From: UBA6168 sp965222975
GTDB lineage: Bacteria > Bacteroidota > Bacteroidia > Chitinophagales > Saprospiraceae
DNA: 64,000 bases
NCBI GenBank assembly: GCA_965222975.1
Contig: CBDCVJ010000086.1
Location: 124,001-188,000 of the forward strand
Direction of reading: 5' to 3'
The position numbers were made by a program, and so were the translations under genes. The notes below the pieces were generated by a model, which did not search any database, was not told where the DNA came from, and was given only the letters and a program-made list of their open reading frames with translations. Position 1 is the stretch's first letter. Every line of letters begins with the position of its first letter. This document shows positions 52,202-62,719 of the stretch, in pieces.

Positions 52202-55200
52202 ATGGCATTAGCCCGATATTCTTTTCTCCCCTGGCTGCGCCGGGGTATCGTCAACGAGATCAATGCGCCGGAAGGCAACGCTGCCCGTGCAAAACTGGAT
52301 GTGACCTTAACCGTCGTGGCAAAAGAGAAAAAAGGAGCGGCAAACACCAGCAGCGAGGATGTCAAACAGACCATGAGCCTCATCGGCCCTGGTGATGTTA
52401 TTGGTATCAACGACCGTATGGTGGTGCGGGCCGAACCTCGGCATCAGGTCACCGATTTTGAGCCTAACTACTTGGCTTTCATTGAGTTTTACGACGAAGA
52501 TTTTCCGTGGCGCTATACGCCAGAGCCTCCCACCCCTAACCACCGCCTCAAGCCTTGGCTCGCTTTGATGGTTTTAAAAAGAAATGAATTTAAGCGGATC
52601 AATGTACCGGGAAGGCCGCTTGCTTCTTTTAAGTTGAATGCGTCGGCCACAGCCATCATGCCTGACCATAACCAAACGTGGGCATTCTCCCATGTCCACA
52701 TCAACCAGCGCATCAATGATAACGACCTCAGCAATCATAGTTTTTCAGAAAATGACAAAAATGCGTTGGAAAGCATTTTGAAAAACAATCCCGATAAAGG
52801 CATTTCGAGATTGGTATCGCCCCGACGGCTGGAGCCAAAAACATTTTATACTGCTTTCCTGATACCTGCATTTGAAGTAGGAAGAAAAGCAGGTTTGGGT
52901 ATGCCAATTGACCCAAATGAATCAGGACTGGCTTCCTCGTGGGTTGCCGGACAACTCGAATTTCCCATTTATCATGAATGGTCGTTTGGTACCAGCGAGT
53001 CAGGCGATTTTGAAACGTTGGTGCGCCGTCTGAAACCCAAAACGATGGACTCACGGGTGGGTATCCGAAACATGGATGTGCAAGAACCGGGCTTTGGTGT
53101 CAATGGCATCCAAACCCAATTTACCGACCAAATCAACCCCAGCCAGGAGATCGTCCATCCGACAGGTGTGGTCGGCTTGGAAGGCGCGCTCAAAGCACCG
53201 GGTACGAGGGAAGTGCCACCTGCCTACCTGAATGAAGAGGGCCGTTTCGATAAAAAAGTAGCCACAGTCATCAACGACGGCATTGAGGAAGCAGACATAG
53301 GCGGCGATCCAGTCATTGTGCCACCGCTTTACGGTCAATGGCATGCATTGGCCAAAAAACTGGAAGTTGAAGAGGGCGATAAGGGCTGGGTGAATGACCT
53401 GAACAAAGACCCCCGGTTCAGGGCTATTTCCGGCATTGGGACATCGGTGGTGCAGAAAAATCAGGAGCCCATGATGGAAAAAGCCTGGAAGCAGGTTGGC
53501 GATGTGTTGTCCGTCAACAACCTCATCCGCCATACGCAGGCGTCCATGTGGGTGACTCAAAAGATGTTTGACAAGAACCTGAAAAAGATGATCCCTACCC
53601 GGACATTGCAGGTCACTTTTCCAGTTCACAATAAGGTCAAAGGCAGTCCCACCACCATCCGTCATCTGATCCGCACGAGCAGGATGCCAAAGGCAATTTT
53701 TTCTGGAAATTTTAGAAAACTGATGCGGCCAAGAAGCCTGATGGCAAAACGCCTGCTCCCCGAAGAAAACAAAAACGCTGCGATTGACAGCATCATCAAC
53801 GACCTGAATAATTGTAAAATAAGTGCTGCTCCACCTTTGGTCTTACCCGATGCTGCTCCCACCACTGGCATCATCGTGGATGAATTCACACCACAGCCTG
53901 AACCACCGACACCTGAACCCGAACCCACGCCAGATGATGGTATCTCCTATAAAGTCCCCAATTGGGTTTTGATTTTATTGGCCATCATTTTAATGATTTT
54001 GCTTTTCTTTTTTAATGAATATTGGATACCACTCCTCGGTTTGTTGATCATTGTTTTGGCCTTTGTGGATTTCAGGAAATTTTTCCAAACAAATGACACC
54101 CCCAGCAATGATGACCAGCCTGATGATGGTGGCGGAACAACTGACCCTGATGATGGAAATGGTGGAACGACCGACCCCGGCGGCGGAACTGACCCTGATC
54201 CCGATGATGACGAATGTACTCCTCCACCAGCAGAAGATGGCATTCTGCCAAACGATGGAAGCTTGGACGATGAGGACATTGATCTGCCCGATTTCAATCC
54301 TGGCAACATCGGAGATGGGGAAACGACCGAACCGCCCAAGCCGTCGATTGACCCTTCAGATATAGACTTGACCGACGAGGAAAAAAAGAAAATCAAAGAC
54401 GTCTTTGATCCAGATATTTTGGAAAATGGCATACCCATCAATGTTAGACCGCCTGATGGTTTTATCCTTGCCCATCCAAAGGGTACGGGGGATGATGAAC
54501 CGGAAGATCCGATTGATTCTTCCATCCCACCGACTGATAAGGAGGATTTTCAAACGGCCCTTGATGATTTAAAAGAAGAGTTGGGCGATAAAATTCCTGA
54601 AGTACCCGGCAAGCCTGCCCTTGACATTGACAATGCGGTTACTAAAATCAAAAAGGCTGTCACTCCGACCAATGCCTTTCCGAGGCGGTTGCGGCCGAGG
54701 GTCAATATTTTTGGTTTCAACTACAACGATTTCGTGCTTCGCTATTTTGATTGGCGAAAATTCAAAAAACAAGATGGCACCACACCAACACCGCTTCCAG
54801 GCATTTTGGTGGAAATTGAGCGCATCGTGGAAGTGATGGCCTACCCACATTTCAAGGAACCTATGTACGAAGCCCTACGTGACCTCTCGCCCGACCTCTT
54901 TGTACCAAACCTAAACCTGATCCCGCCCAACTCCATCTCCCTGATGGTTACCAACCAGCGGTTCATCGAATCCTATATGGTTGGACTGAACCACGAAATG
55001 TCGAGGGAACTATTGTGGCGGGAGTACCCAACCGATCAGCGGGGCAGTTATTTCAGGCAGTTCTGGGATGTCAGCACCATGCCGAACCGGGAGAATTTGC
55101 CAGCAAAGGAATTTGAAGAAAAACTGAAAGACATCCCCGAAGTCCATCGTTGGGGTAGGCGCACCGACCTTGGCACGCACAACCACCGGGAAGCCGACGG

Positions 55201-55747
55201 CGATGCCGAACAACTCGTGCTGACCATCCGGGGCGATCTCCTGAAACGATACCCCAACACCATTATTTATGCCATGAAAGCCAAACAAGGCGAAGGCTTG
55301 GAATTGGAACTTGCCGATGAATCGGGTCAAAACCTGACCATTGATTCGCCTAACATCAAATTCCCGATCTACAAAGCAGAAGTGAAGCCCGACATCACCT
55401 TCTTGGGCTTCGATCTGAGCATCGAAGAGGCCAATGGCGACTTCGGCGACAATGAGCATGGGTGGTTTTTTGTCATCAAAGAAGTGCCGGGCGAACCTCG
55501 CTTTGGCCTCGACGAAGATGCACCCGACAGCCCAGAGGGCCTCAAATGGGACAACCTCTCTTGGGAAGGTTTCGGCAGCAATGTGAAAGCACTACGCATG
55601 AACCAGAATCCGCCCGCCAACCTCAACGGGCTGGACAACCCCGACAACGTCAATTGGAACACCAACTCCGCCGACCTTGCATACATCCTCTACCAAAAAC
55701 CAGTGATGATTGCGATTCATGCGAGGGAAATGTTGAAGAATATTTAA
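52202..55747 (+). CDS. Large protein with central membrane segment (system gene 2)
   Basis: Protein of 1181 aa, family not recognised. The N-terminus (MALARYSFLPWLRRGIVNEI) has no signal peptide. Residues 1-560 are a mixed soluble region with conserved-looking strings (FEPNYLAFIEFYDEDFPWRYTP; KPWLALMVLKRNEF; ESGLASSWVAGQLEFPIYHEW). Residues about 586-625 hold one or two transmembrane helices (VLILLAIILMILLFFF and YWIPLLGLLIIVLAFV). An Asp/Gly/Pro-rich disordered linker (about 635-760) follows, and then a second soluble region (FGFNYNDFVLRYFDWRKF; GLNHEMSRELLWREYPTDQR; RRTDLGTHNHREADGD). The two halves may thus be joined through a membrane or a hydrophobic partner. It is the second gene of the operon; 68 bp to the next. 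Confidence 0.6.
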   Translation: MALARYSFLPWLRRGIVNEINAPEGNAARAKLDVTLTVVAKEKKGAANTSSEDVKQTMSLIGPGDVIGINDRMVVRAEPRHQVTDFEPNYLAFIEFYDEDFPWRYTPEPPTPNHRLKPWLALMVLKRNEFKRINVPGRPLASFKLNASATAIMPDHNQTWAFSHVHINQRINDNDLSNHSFSENDKNALESILKNNPDKGISRLVSPRRLEPKTFYTAFLIPAFEVGRKAGLGMPIDPNESGLASSWVAGQLEFPIYHEWSFGTSESGDFETLVRRLKPKTMDSRVGIRNMDVQEPGFGVNGIQTQFTDQINPSQEIVHPTGVVGLEGALKAPGTREVPPAYLNEEGRFDKKVATVINDGIEEADIGGDPVIVPPLYGQWHALAKKLEVEEGDKGWVNDLNKDPRFRAISGIGTSVVQKNQEPMMEKAWKQVGDVLSVNNLIRHTQASMWVTQKMFDKNLKKMIPTRTLQVTFPVHNKVKGSPTTIRHLIRTSRMPKAIFSGNFRKLMRPRSLMAKRLLPEENKNAAIDSIINDLNNCKISAAPPLVLPDAAPTTGIIVDEFTPQPEPPTPEPEPTPDDGISYKVPNWVLILLAIILMILLFFFNEYWIPLLGLLIIVLAFVDFRKFFQTNDTPSNDDQPDDGGGTTDPDDGNGGTTDPGGGTDPDPDDDECTPPPAEDGILPNDGSLDDEDIDLPDFNPGNIGDGETTEPPKPSIDPSDIDLTDEEKKKIKDVFDPDILENGIPINVRPPDGFILAHPKGTGDDEPEDPIDSSIPPTDKEDFQTALDDLKEELGDKIPEVPGKPALDIDNAVTKIKKAVTPTNAFPRRLRPRVNIFGFNYNDFVLRYFDWRKFKKQDGTTPTPLPGILVEIERIVEVMAYPHFKEPMYEALRDLSPDLFVPNLNLIPPNSISLMVTNQRFIESYMVGLNHEMSRELLWREYPTDQRGSYFRQFWDVSTMPNRENLPAKEFEEKLKDIPEVHRWGRRTDLGTHNHREADGDAEQLVLTIRGDLLKRYPNTIIYAMKAKQGEGLELELADESGQNLTIDSPNIKFPIYKAEVKPDITFLGFDLSIEEANGDFGDNEHGWFFVIKEVPGEPRFGLDEDAPDSPEGLKWDNLSWEGFGSNVKALRMNQNPPANLNGLDNPDNVNWNTNSADLAYILYQKPVMIAIHAREMLKNI

Positions 55748-55815
55748 ATGAGCAGATGATGCCACCTTAATGTTCTTCCCGAAAACCAAATTTTTAAAAA
55801 AAATAAAAACAGCCT

Positions 55816-58800
55816 ATGGCGACTTTAAGAGAAATACAAAGCCAGATCATTGACGCCCGTACCTCCAAGGAGGGGCAAGAGCAGTCCTATCGTTTTGGCA
55901 AACAATTTTTGCTGCAAGCAGAGAAAAAGATTGCGAAGCTGAAGCGGCAGGATGTGACAAGCGAAAATGCCGATGAATTGGGCGCATTGTTAAGTAGCCA
56001 AAAAGAGGTGGATGAAAGTTTGCCGAAAAGGAAGCAGGAGTGGCAACGGGCAAAGCTGAACTTGCAGGCCATCAAGGATTTGCTCAAAGAAAAGACTCCT
56101 AAGGACTGGTTGAACGAATTACCAGACCATACGCCGTTTTTATTATTTCCCATAAAAATAGAAACCAAATTTGCCCGTAACAGTGAGGGCCAACCAGAGT
56201 TGTGGGTTCGGTTTTTCCCTGATAGGGTAGCAGCGGAGAGCCACGAGGAGGCTATGTCCGAAAATGAAATAGAAGAAGGGCGGCAATTATGGCGGGACAT
56301 TTTCGAGTCCAAAGCAAAAACGGAGGAGGAGCAAGAACTGATCGCCAAAGGGGTATGGAACCGCTTAGTCAATAGCCACGGCCCGAACCGGGGTCACTGG
56401 ATCGCCAAGAGCAATCGGCCATTCAATATTAATTTTGCCAATAGCGAGGACGAGCTCCAATTTCCCGAATTCGATTTTGTAAAAGAAAGCGGCTGGACGG
56501 CACCCCCCTCCACCTCTGTTATGCCCGACCGCTTTGAGGTGCTGGCCTATCAATTTGATGAAGAAAACAATAAGCTCGTACTGGCCAAAAGTGCGTTCGG
56601 CAACCTCATCCCCGACACCCTTGAACTCGGCCCTGACCCCTCACAATTGGAGGAAGAATTTAAAAGGGATGAGGAAACAGGCCAACTCACCGTTGACCCC
56701 GGCATGGAGTGGATGGTCAATTTTGACAAAGCCATTGAGGTGGGGATGGGTTTGAAAATGCCCATTAACCGAGGCGAAGCCATCAATGGTTTTGACCGGT
56801 TGGTGGTGATCGGCATGCGGCTGACCGACGACGAATTTGAGTCGGCCAATAAAGTGGAAAGGCTACTGGAAGGCCATCGCTATACAGATGGCATGGCCTT
56901 TTTGCCGAAAGGCACACCGACCAATAATTCAGAGGAAGTGCCTTCTGGTTTGGACACGCAGGATGTGGGCAGTGAAAAGAGTTTTGAGGGTTTGGTCAAC
57001 AACTTGGACTTTCCTTCGTGGGACAGTTTTTTGGAAAAAGAAAATAAAGCGGACGGGCAGCATTTTGCAGAGGCGCTTGGCCTGGGCTATGAAACCATCT
57101 ACCCCGTGCAAAACGCTGAACAGGAGGATGTTGCAGAAGCGTTCGCCATGAACAAAGCTTTATATCCAGCAACCTTGGGCAATTACCTGGAAGAATGGCT
57201 CGGCGCTGCATTTGACAAAAAAACGAGGGATTTGATGGAGGGTTTTTTCTTGAAAAATGTGTCGGGACGGGGCTTCATCCCTTCCTTCCGGGTCGGCGAC
57301 CAACCCTATGGTGTTTTGGTTACTTCTTCCATGAGAAGGTGGAAGATGAACAAAGATGAAGTGGGTAGGGAGGCTTTGTTTCACAGAAATTTTGCTGCGC
57401 TCTTGCGGGGCTTTTACACCTCGTGGGTAAAGATAGGCAGGAAGGCCAAGCACGTAGGCGACGATGCCGATTTCAAGCAACGGCTGCTGGACATCCTTGG
57501 CCTCCACCCCAGTTCGGTAGAATACTTTTCGAGGAGGGCTTTGGCAGATGAATTTTACATGAACAACTTCATTTATCATGGTTTTGGTTTTGATATTTTA
57601 AGTCCTACCTGGCACATTTTGCAGGCCCAGAAATTTTTCCAACTGGCGGCCATGAAACTGGGCAACTTTAAGGATTTGAAAATCCGGGACATTAGTTTTT
57701 TCAATAAAAGAAGTAAGTTGAACGGTCCTGTCGTTGATGGTGATCCAAAATTGCCGCTTTCAGAAACAAAGGGCATTACGCCTTTTTTTAAAAAAGAAGG
57801 CGATGAAAGGAATTACATCCACTGGCTGCTAAAGGCCGGTAAGAAAGACCTGAAAATCGAGCGGTTTATCAATGAGAGCAATGAAGGCGTTTCCCCTCCA
57901 AGGGCGCTCTTATATATGTACCTCCGACAAGCATTGCTCAATGAAATGACGACTGCTGCTAAGGGCTTTCTGCGGGTAAAAAAACAGATACAAAAGATGC
58001 CGACCAACCCTTCCATGGTCAATATGCGGGGGGCCAAACACTTTGCTGATAAAGACCTATGGAACGTAGATGTAAACCTGGAAGGGCAAGACCAGCAGGT
58101 GAGCGATTTTGTTCACCGAAAATTCAGGACGGCTACTATTCCTGATATACCCGATCCCCAAGACTTTGCGCTCATGGCCAAAATGCTGCGAATGCGAGGT
58201 GCTTTGGAAAAATTGGCCGACCTTCCCACCGCCCGACTCGAACGCCTTTTTGCAGAGCATATGGATACCTGTTCTTATCGTCTGGATGCATGGGTGACTG
58301 GGCTATTCCAATCCCGCCTCGACTTTATGCGGTTCAATCAAGCCGGGAGGGTAAATGAAGATGGTTCGTTCGATGACTTTGGTGAGTTTTCGGAAGGCCA
58401 ACCACGTTACAACAGAGGCGTTTACATCGGTTCTTATGGCTTTGTAGAAAACCTCCGCCCCCGCAAAAAAGCACCCCAACCTGCTTCTGACAGTGAAGTG
58501 CCGGAAAGTATGCGAACGCCCGGCGAAACGATTGTGAAAGACCCCAACAATGGTGGTTACGTACTTGCTCCTTCCCTCAACCATGCCGTCACCTCGGCAG
58601 TGTTGCTCAATGCCTACATGAGCCACGCCGACTCCGATAATGATTCTCAATTTGCCGTCAACCTTTCGAGCCGTCGGGTGCGGAAAGCGCTCAAAGTACT
58701 TGATGGCCTGCGAAACGGACAGAGCATGGGGGCGTTGCTGGGCTATCAATTGGAAAGGGCATTGCACGACAATCCAGAGAAAGAAGAATTGGATGAATTC

Positions 58801-60834
58801 ATCTATGTGCTACGGGAGCGTTTTCCACTCATTTCCGGCAAGTTGATAGATGTACCGGACGATGGCAGCGCCGAGGTCATTGAAGCCAATAATGTGATCA
58901 ACGGGTACGACCTGCTGCATTTCACTAAAGATAAAAACTATCCCTATGGACTTCCAACGGGAGATGACAACCTGCCTGCGGCCAATACGCCCAAAGGCAG
59001 GATCATCGCCCGGGAAATTGACCAGTTGGCGAACACCCTTGATGCGGTTGGTGACCTTGCCACATCGGAGAGTGTTTATCAAGCGGTGCAAGGCAATTTT
59101 GATCGGACGGGAGGGATGTTAAAAGCTTTATCTGAAGGTACGCCACCACCTGAACCTGACTTCATCCGAACACCCCGAAACGGCAAGGTCATCACACAAC
59201 GGGTGTGCATTACTTTCGATCCGACGGCTGGCTCTACGGCTGCCAATTGGGGTGCTGAAACCGTTCGTTCAAAAGCAAATGCTCCCGTCAATGATTGGCT
59301 GGCAAAGGCGCTGCCCAATCCAACCACGATAGGTTTTCAGGCAGTGGTCGGCAACATACCATCCCCGATGGATTTGACAGAAGCCTTTGATTTACAGCCG
59401 ATTGACTTCGTTTTGATATCTGGCAACCAACTTGGCGACCTGTCGAGCGAACTGGAGCGCTATCTGATCCATAAAATAAAATCAAAACCTGGAAATGAGG
59501 CTGAGGAAGTGACCGTCGTATTTAACAAAGCTGATTCGGGCAAAACACCTTTGTCTCTTTTGCAGCCATTGATGCGGTCGTTGCGGCGGGTCATCACGGA
59601 GTCCCGCTCGCTGCATGCTCAGGACTTTATGACGGGCATCGAAGGACAAGACGCCAATGCTGCCAACCCGCAGGGCTACCTTGATGGGTTGAACGGTTTT
59701 AAGGCGAAGGTGCAGGCAATTTATGATAAAATAGCTGCCGAACTGGACGAGAGTGGAACGGGTCTAATGAATTTTTATAAAACAGAAATCGAAGCGCTTT
59801 ACACCACTTTGGCAGAAGACCCCGATCAGGTAGTCGTTCCTGCTTGGGAAGGATTATTGGATCAGGTTCGGCCAAAATTAGCGGCATTAGTGCCTTTTGC
59901 CTTGCCGGAAGCGCTGCCGTCGTCATTGGTTGGTTTTACAAAAATAGAAGTGGATGCGCTGGTCGGTCAGGTCATTTCCGTTTTGGATATTTTTGGAAAA
60001 AGAAAACTGGAGGTGGATGAGGGTGAACTGCTGGTCATCCCTGATTTTAATACCATCGAAAAAGAAGAAGACAAGGGCACGGCGCTGGAAAATGCGATCC
60101 TCAATTTGACCCAAGCAGCCAAGACCTTACTCAATGAGAGCTTTATTGCAGTGCCATTTTTCAAAGCAAATAACAAAAAAGAATTGAAAGATAGTTTGGA
60201 TAAAAACATCCTGCCGGAAGGCTTGAAACCAAGCGAATTGAAAATCGAAAAGTGGCTGCAAGGCGCTGGCAAGGTCAGGGAAAAAGTAGACAACCTGACC
60301 ACCTTGGCCACTACCCATGATATGCTTCTCGACGAGGCATTCGACCTCTCGCCCGTTCAGTTGCCTTTCAATGAAAATGGCCATTGGGTTGGCGATGAAT
60401 TTCCCGAAGGGTACTCCCCAGAAAATGATACGGTTTCACTGATGTTGCACCAATCCACTGCCCTTGACCCTGATGCCACTCTCTGCGGCATTTTGGTGGA
60501 CGAATGGACGGAGGTGATTCCTGAAAAGGAGGTGAGTGCTGGTATCACGTTCCATTACAACCGCCCGAACGCCATGCCTCCGCAATCGCTACTAATGGCT
60601 GTACCTGCTACTTTGGATGGGAAATGGGACTACGATGAACTGGTGGACATCATCCATGAGACGATTGACTTGGCGAAGCTGCGGGCATTGGAGCCTAACC
60701 ATCTGATGCGTTCGGTAGGCTTTCAGGTTTTACCAGCCGTGATGTCGGAATTGACGAGGTTTAATTTTAGTACGAATTTGAAAAACAATGTGATCAAACG
60801 GGTGGCCATAGCGCCTGACCCGGAAACTTTTTAA
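55816..60834 (+). CDS. Very large protein with N-terminal coiled coil (system gene 3)
   Basis: Protein of 1672 aa, no signal peptide or membrane helix. Residues 1-95 form a charged coiled coil (FLLQAEKKIAKLKRQDVTSE; QKEVDESLPKRKQEWQRAKL). Then DHTPFLLFPIKIETKF and LWVRFFPDRVAAESHEEAM (residues about 105-145) look like the conserved opening of an uncharacterised family that I recall from other phyla as RxYPDxxxxDxHE-type proteins. Long helical segments follow, including WDVDVNLEGQ-type and DQPYGVLVTSS strings. The C-terminal 100 residues (GITFHYNRPNAMPPQSLLMA ... RSVGFQVLPAVMSEL) appear well conserved. No enzymatic motif is seen. It probably forms a large structural or scaffold subunit. Confidence 0.6.
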   Translation: MATLREIQSQIIDARTSKEGQEQSYRFGKQFLLQAEKKIAKLKRQDVTSENADELGALLSSQKEVDESLPKRKQEWQRAKLNLQAIKDLLKEKTPKDWLNELPDHTPFLLFPIKIETKFARNSEGQPELWVRFFPDRVAAESHEEAMSENEIEEGRQLWRDIFESKAKTEEEQELIAKGVWNRLVNSHGPNRGHWIAKSNRPFNINFANSEDELQFPEFDFVKESGWTAPPSTSVMPDRFEVLAYQFDEENNKLVLAKSAFGNLIPDTLELGPDPSQLEEEFKRDEETGQLTVDPGMEWMVNFDKAIEVGMGLKMPINRGEAINGFDRLVVIGMRLTDDEFESANKVERLLEGHRYTDGMAFLPKGTPTNNSEEVPSGLDTQDVGSEKSFEGLVNNLDFPSWDSFLEKENKADGQHFAEALGLGYETIYPVQNAEQEDVAEAFAMNKALYPATLGNYLEEWLGAAFDKKTRDLMEGFFLKNVSGRGFIPSFRVGDQPYGVLVTSSMRRWKMNKDEVGREALFHRNFAALLRGFYTSWVKIGRKAKHVGDDADFKQRLLDILGLHPSSVEYFSRRALADEFYMNNFIYHGFGFDILSPTWHILQAQKFFQLAAMKLGNFKDLKIRDISFFNKRSKLNGPVVDGDPKLPLSETKGITPFFKKEGDERNYIHWLLKAGKKDLKIERFINESNEGVSPPRALLYMYLRQALLNEMTTAAKGFLRVKKQIQKMPTNPSMVNMRGAKHFADKDLWNVDVNLEGQDQQVSDFVHRKFRTATIPDIPDPQDFALMAKMLRMRGALEKLADLPTARLERLFAEHMDTCSYRLDAWVTGLFQSRLDFMRFNQAGRVNEDGSFDDFGEFSEGQPRYNRGVYIGSYGFVENLRPRKKAPQPASDSEVPESMRTPGETIVKDPNNGGYVLAPSLNHAVTSAVLLNAYMSHADSDNDSQFAVNLSSRRVRKALKVLDGLRNGQSMGALLGYQLERALHDNPEKEELDEFIYVLRERFPLISGKLIDVPDDGSAEVIEANNVINGYDLLHFTKDKNYPYGLPTGDDNLPAANTPKGRIIAREIDQLANTLDAVGDLATSESVYQAVQGNFDRTGGMLKALSEGTPPPEPDFIRTPRNGKVITQRVCITFDPTAGSTAANWGAETVRSKANAPVNDWLAKALPNPTTIGFQAVVGNIPSPMDLTEAFDLQPIDFVLISGNQLGDLSSELERYLIHKIKSKPGNEAEEVTVVFNKADSGKTPLSLLQPLMRSLRRVITESRSLHAQDFMTGIEGQDANAANPQGYLDGLNGFKAKVQAIYDKIAAELDESGTGLMNFYKTEIEALYTTLAEDPDQVVVPAWEGLLDQVRPKLAALVPFALPEALPSSLVGFTKIEVDALVGQVISVLDIFGKRKLEVDEGELLVIPDFNTIEKEEDKGTALENAILNLTQAAKTLLNESFIAVPFFKANNKKELKDSLDKNILPEGLKPSELKIEKWLQGAGKVREKVDNLTTLATTHDMLLDEAFDLSPVQLPFNENGHWVGDEFPEGYSPENDTVSLMLHQSTALDPDATLCGILVDEWTEVIPEKEVSAGITFHYNRPNAMPPQSLLMAVPATLDGKWDYDELVDIIHETIDLAKLRALEPNHLMRSVGFQVLPAVMSELTRFNFSTNLKNNVIKRVAIAPDPETF

Positions 60835-60903
60835 TGATAGAGTGAGGGGGCGAGGTCTTGGAGACCAATCAACCAATTTACCAATTCACAAATTTACCAA
60901 AAC

Positions 60904-62706
60904 ATGGGATTCAATTTTTCAAAACCATTTCAAGATTTAGCCAAAGCCGTTGAAAATGCTTTTGCGCCATCGGTGAAGCCAGTCCACAAGCCAGCTATCA
61001 GGGGATGGAACCGCCTGGAAGGCAACCCCCGCAAAGCAGACTTTGACCGCAGTATGCGGGCCGAAATCCGTGACCCACTGTGGATGCTTTCCCGCCAGTG
61101 GCAGTTCGGCGAGTTTCAGGGAGAAGATGCCGGGTCGCCCATCAATGTGGATGTCCTGACGGAGCATTACAGCTTGAACCGCTATGCCATCAAGCGGGAC
61201 GGGGCAAGGGCCTATTCGGACGAAATCCCTTTGGAGGCGCAGGTGGAAAGGGAAGCTATTCCAAATGACCTTGGAACACAGATCATGCTGGCCAGGCACT
61301 TGCTGAAGGATTTGAAAAAAACACTGAATGCCGCCGATTTCACGGAAGCAAAAAAATGGCTGCGGCAGGAGTTCGCTATTGATCCAAATCTTGATCTTCT
61401 GTTACATCGGGAGTCCACCCAAATGCACGAACTCGCTATGGCGACGCTTTTTGATGGGTTTGAGGTTTATCAATTGGAGCGGGATGAGGACTTTGAGACA
61501 AAGGTAAACGGCAGTGGCTTGGTGGACAATATCAATGATGGCATCAAAGCAGCAGGCAGCAGGCTGAAAGACTATTTTGAAAGCCTGTTCACGCAGCCAA
61601 GCTCACCTGATAAAGATGCCTGGCGGCCTTCTCAGTTGGAATACCAATTTGATGTGGCAGCAGAAGACAAGAATGCAAAACGGACGCTGTTATGTGCCGA
61701 AGAATTTGCCGAAGGCCATCTCGATTGGTACTCCTTTGACATAGATAACGACGACGATGCTGACCTAACGGATGAACCAAACGCCAACGTTCCCGCCTCC
61801 AAGCAGGGCGAAGTGCGGATGTCCTTCCTGCCCGCTCCCGTCACTTTTGAAGGCATGCCAAAGTCCCGTTACTGGGAAATGGAAAATTACAAGACTGAGT
61901 TTGCCGACATCACGGCGAACACCACTGATCTGGCCAAAATGCTCTTTTCAGAGTTTGCCATGATCCACGCAGATGATTGGGTCATTGTACCCTATAAATT
62001 GGAAACAGGCACCATCGTCGAAGTGAAAGGCATCGTGGTGACGGACGTTTTTGGCGAAAAAGTACTGATTACTGCTGCCGGGCAAGGCCCGGATGAAGAT
62101 TTCCACCGCTGGAATTTGTACAACCTCCACACCACCAAAGAAGGTGACCAGAGTGACCACCGTCTGTTTCTCCCGCCCGTGGTGGACAAAATACTGGAAA
62201 GTGAGCCACTCGAAAAAGTCAATTTCCTGCGGGATGAAATGGCCAATATGGTCTGGGCGGTTGAGTCCACTTTGCCTTCCCAATTGGGCACGGGCATCAG
62301 CGGCCATGAAACAGCCAGCCGTTTAAGGGAAGCAGAAAACAATGTGCCTGCACCTCCTCCGCCCACCGAAGCAAAAATCAGGTATGTACTCGGCACAGAA
62401 GTCCCTTATAATTGGATTCCATTCGCTCCCGTACAACTGCCTGGCAGCTTCCGCCAAATTCGATTACAGCGATCTAAAATGCCTGGGCCCGTCCGGCATC
62501 GCAGCCAAATATTGGAACAGCCAGCGCCTTATTTTGTGAGGGAAGAAGAAGTACCCCGCTCAGGTGCGATCGTTTGCCGGAGCTACCAGCGTGCCCGTTG
62601 GTACAATGGCAAAACGTTTACCTGGATCGGTAAGCGGAAACGGACAGGGAAAGGGGAAGGTTCGAGTGGATTGGCGTTTGACCAGATAGTGGAGGCGAGG
62701 GATTAA
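60904..62706 (+). CDS. Conserved-looking 600-aa protein (system gene 4)
   Basis: Last gene of the operon. The N-terminal 80 residues contain a striking block, GWNRLEGNPRKADFDRSMRA (35-54) and RDPLWMLSRQWQFGEFQGED (56-75) then AGSPI, which I recall from proteins of unknown function in myxobacteria and other phyla; the match is from memory. No signal peptide. Residues 150-300 are helical, 330-440 are beta-rich (DWVIVPYKLETGTIVEVKGI), and the C-terminus ends in a basic region (RSYQRARWYNGKTFTWIGKR). The short basic tail may bind nucleic acid or acidic lipid, but nothing supports one choice. The operon is followed by a pseudogene on the other strand. Confidence 0.6.
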   Translation: MGFNFSKPFQDLAKAVENAFAPSVKPVHKPAIRGWNRLEGNPRKADFDRSMRAEIRDPLWMLSRQWQFGEFQGEDAGSPINVDVLTEHYSLNRYAIKRDGARAYSDEIPLEAQVEREAIPNDLGTQIMLARHLLKDLKKTLNAADFTEAKKWLRQEFAIDPNLDLLLHRESTQMHELAMATLFDGFEVYQLERDEDFETKVNGSGLVDNINDGIKAAGSRLKDYFESLFTQPSSPDKDAWRPSQLEYQFDVAAEDKNAKRTLLCAEEFAEGHLDWYSFDIDNDDDADLTDEPNANVPASKQGEVRMSFLPAPVTFEGMPKSRYWEMENYKTEFADITANTTDLAKMLFSEFAMIHADDWVIVPYKLETGTIVEVKGIVVTDVFGEKVLITAAGQGPDEDFHRWNLYNLHTTKEGDQSDHRLFLPPVVDKILESEPLEKVNFLRDEMANMVWAVESTLPSQLGTGISGHETASRLREAENNVPAPPPPTEAKIRYVLGTEVPYNWIPFAPVQLPGSFRQIRLQRSKMPGPVRHRSQILEQPAPYFVREEEVPRSGAIVCRSYQRARWYNGKTFTWIGKRKRTGKGEGSSGLAFDQIVEARD

Positions 62707-62719
62707 GGAAAAACGAAAA

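Noticed and set aside
58303..58767. 154-codon minus frame within system gene 3
   Set aside because: Antisense to a long intact frame, no start signal or motif.
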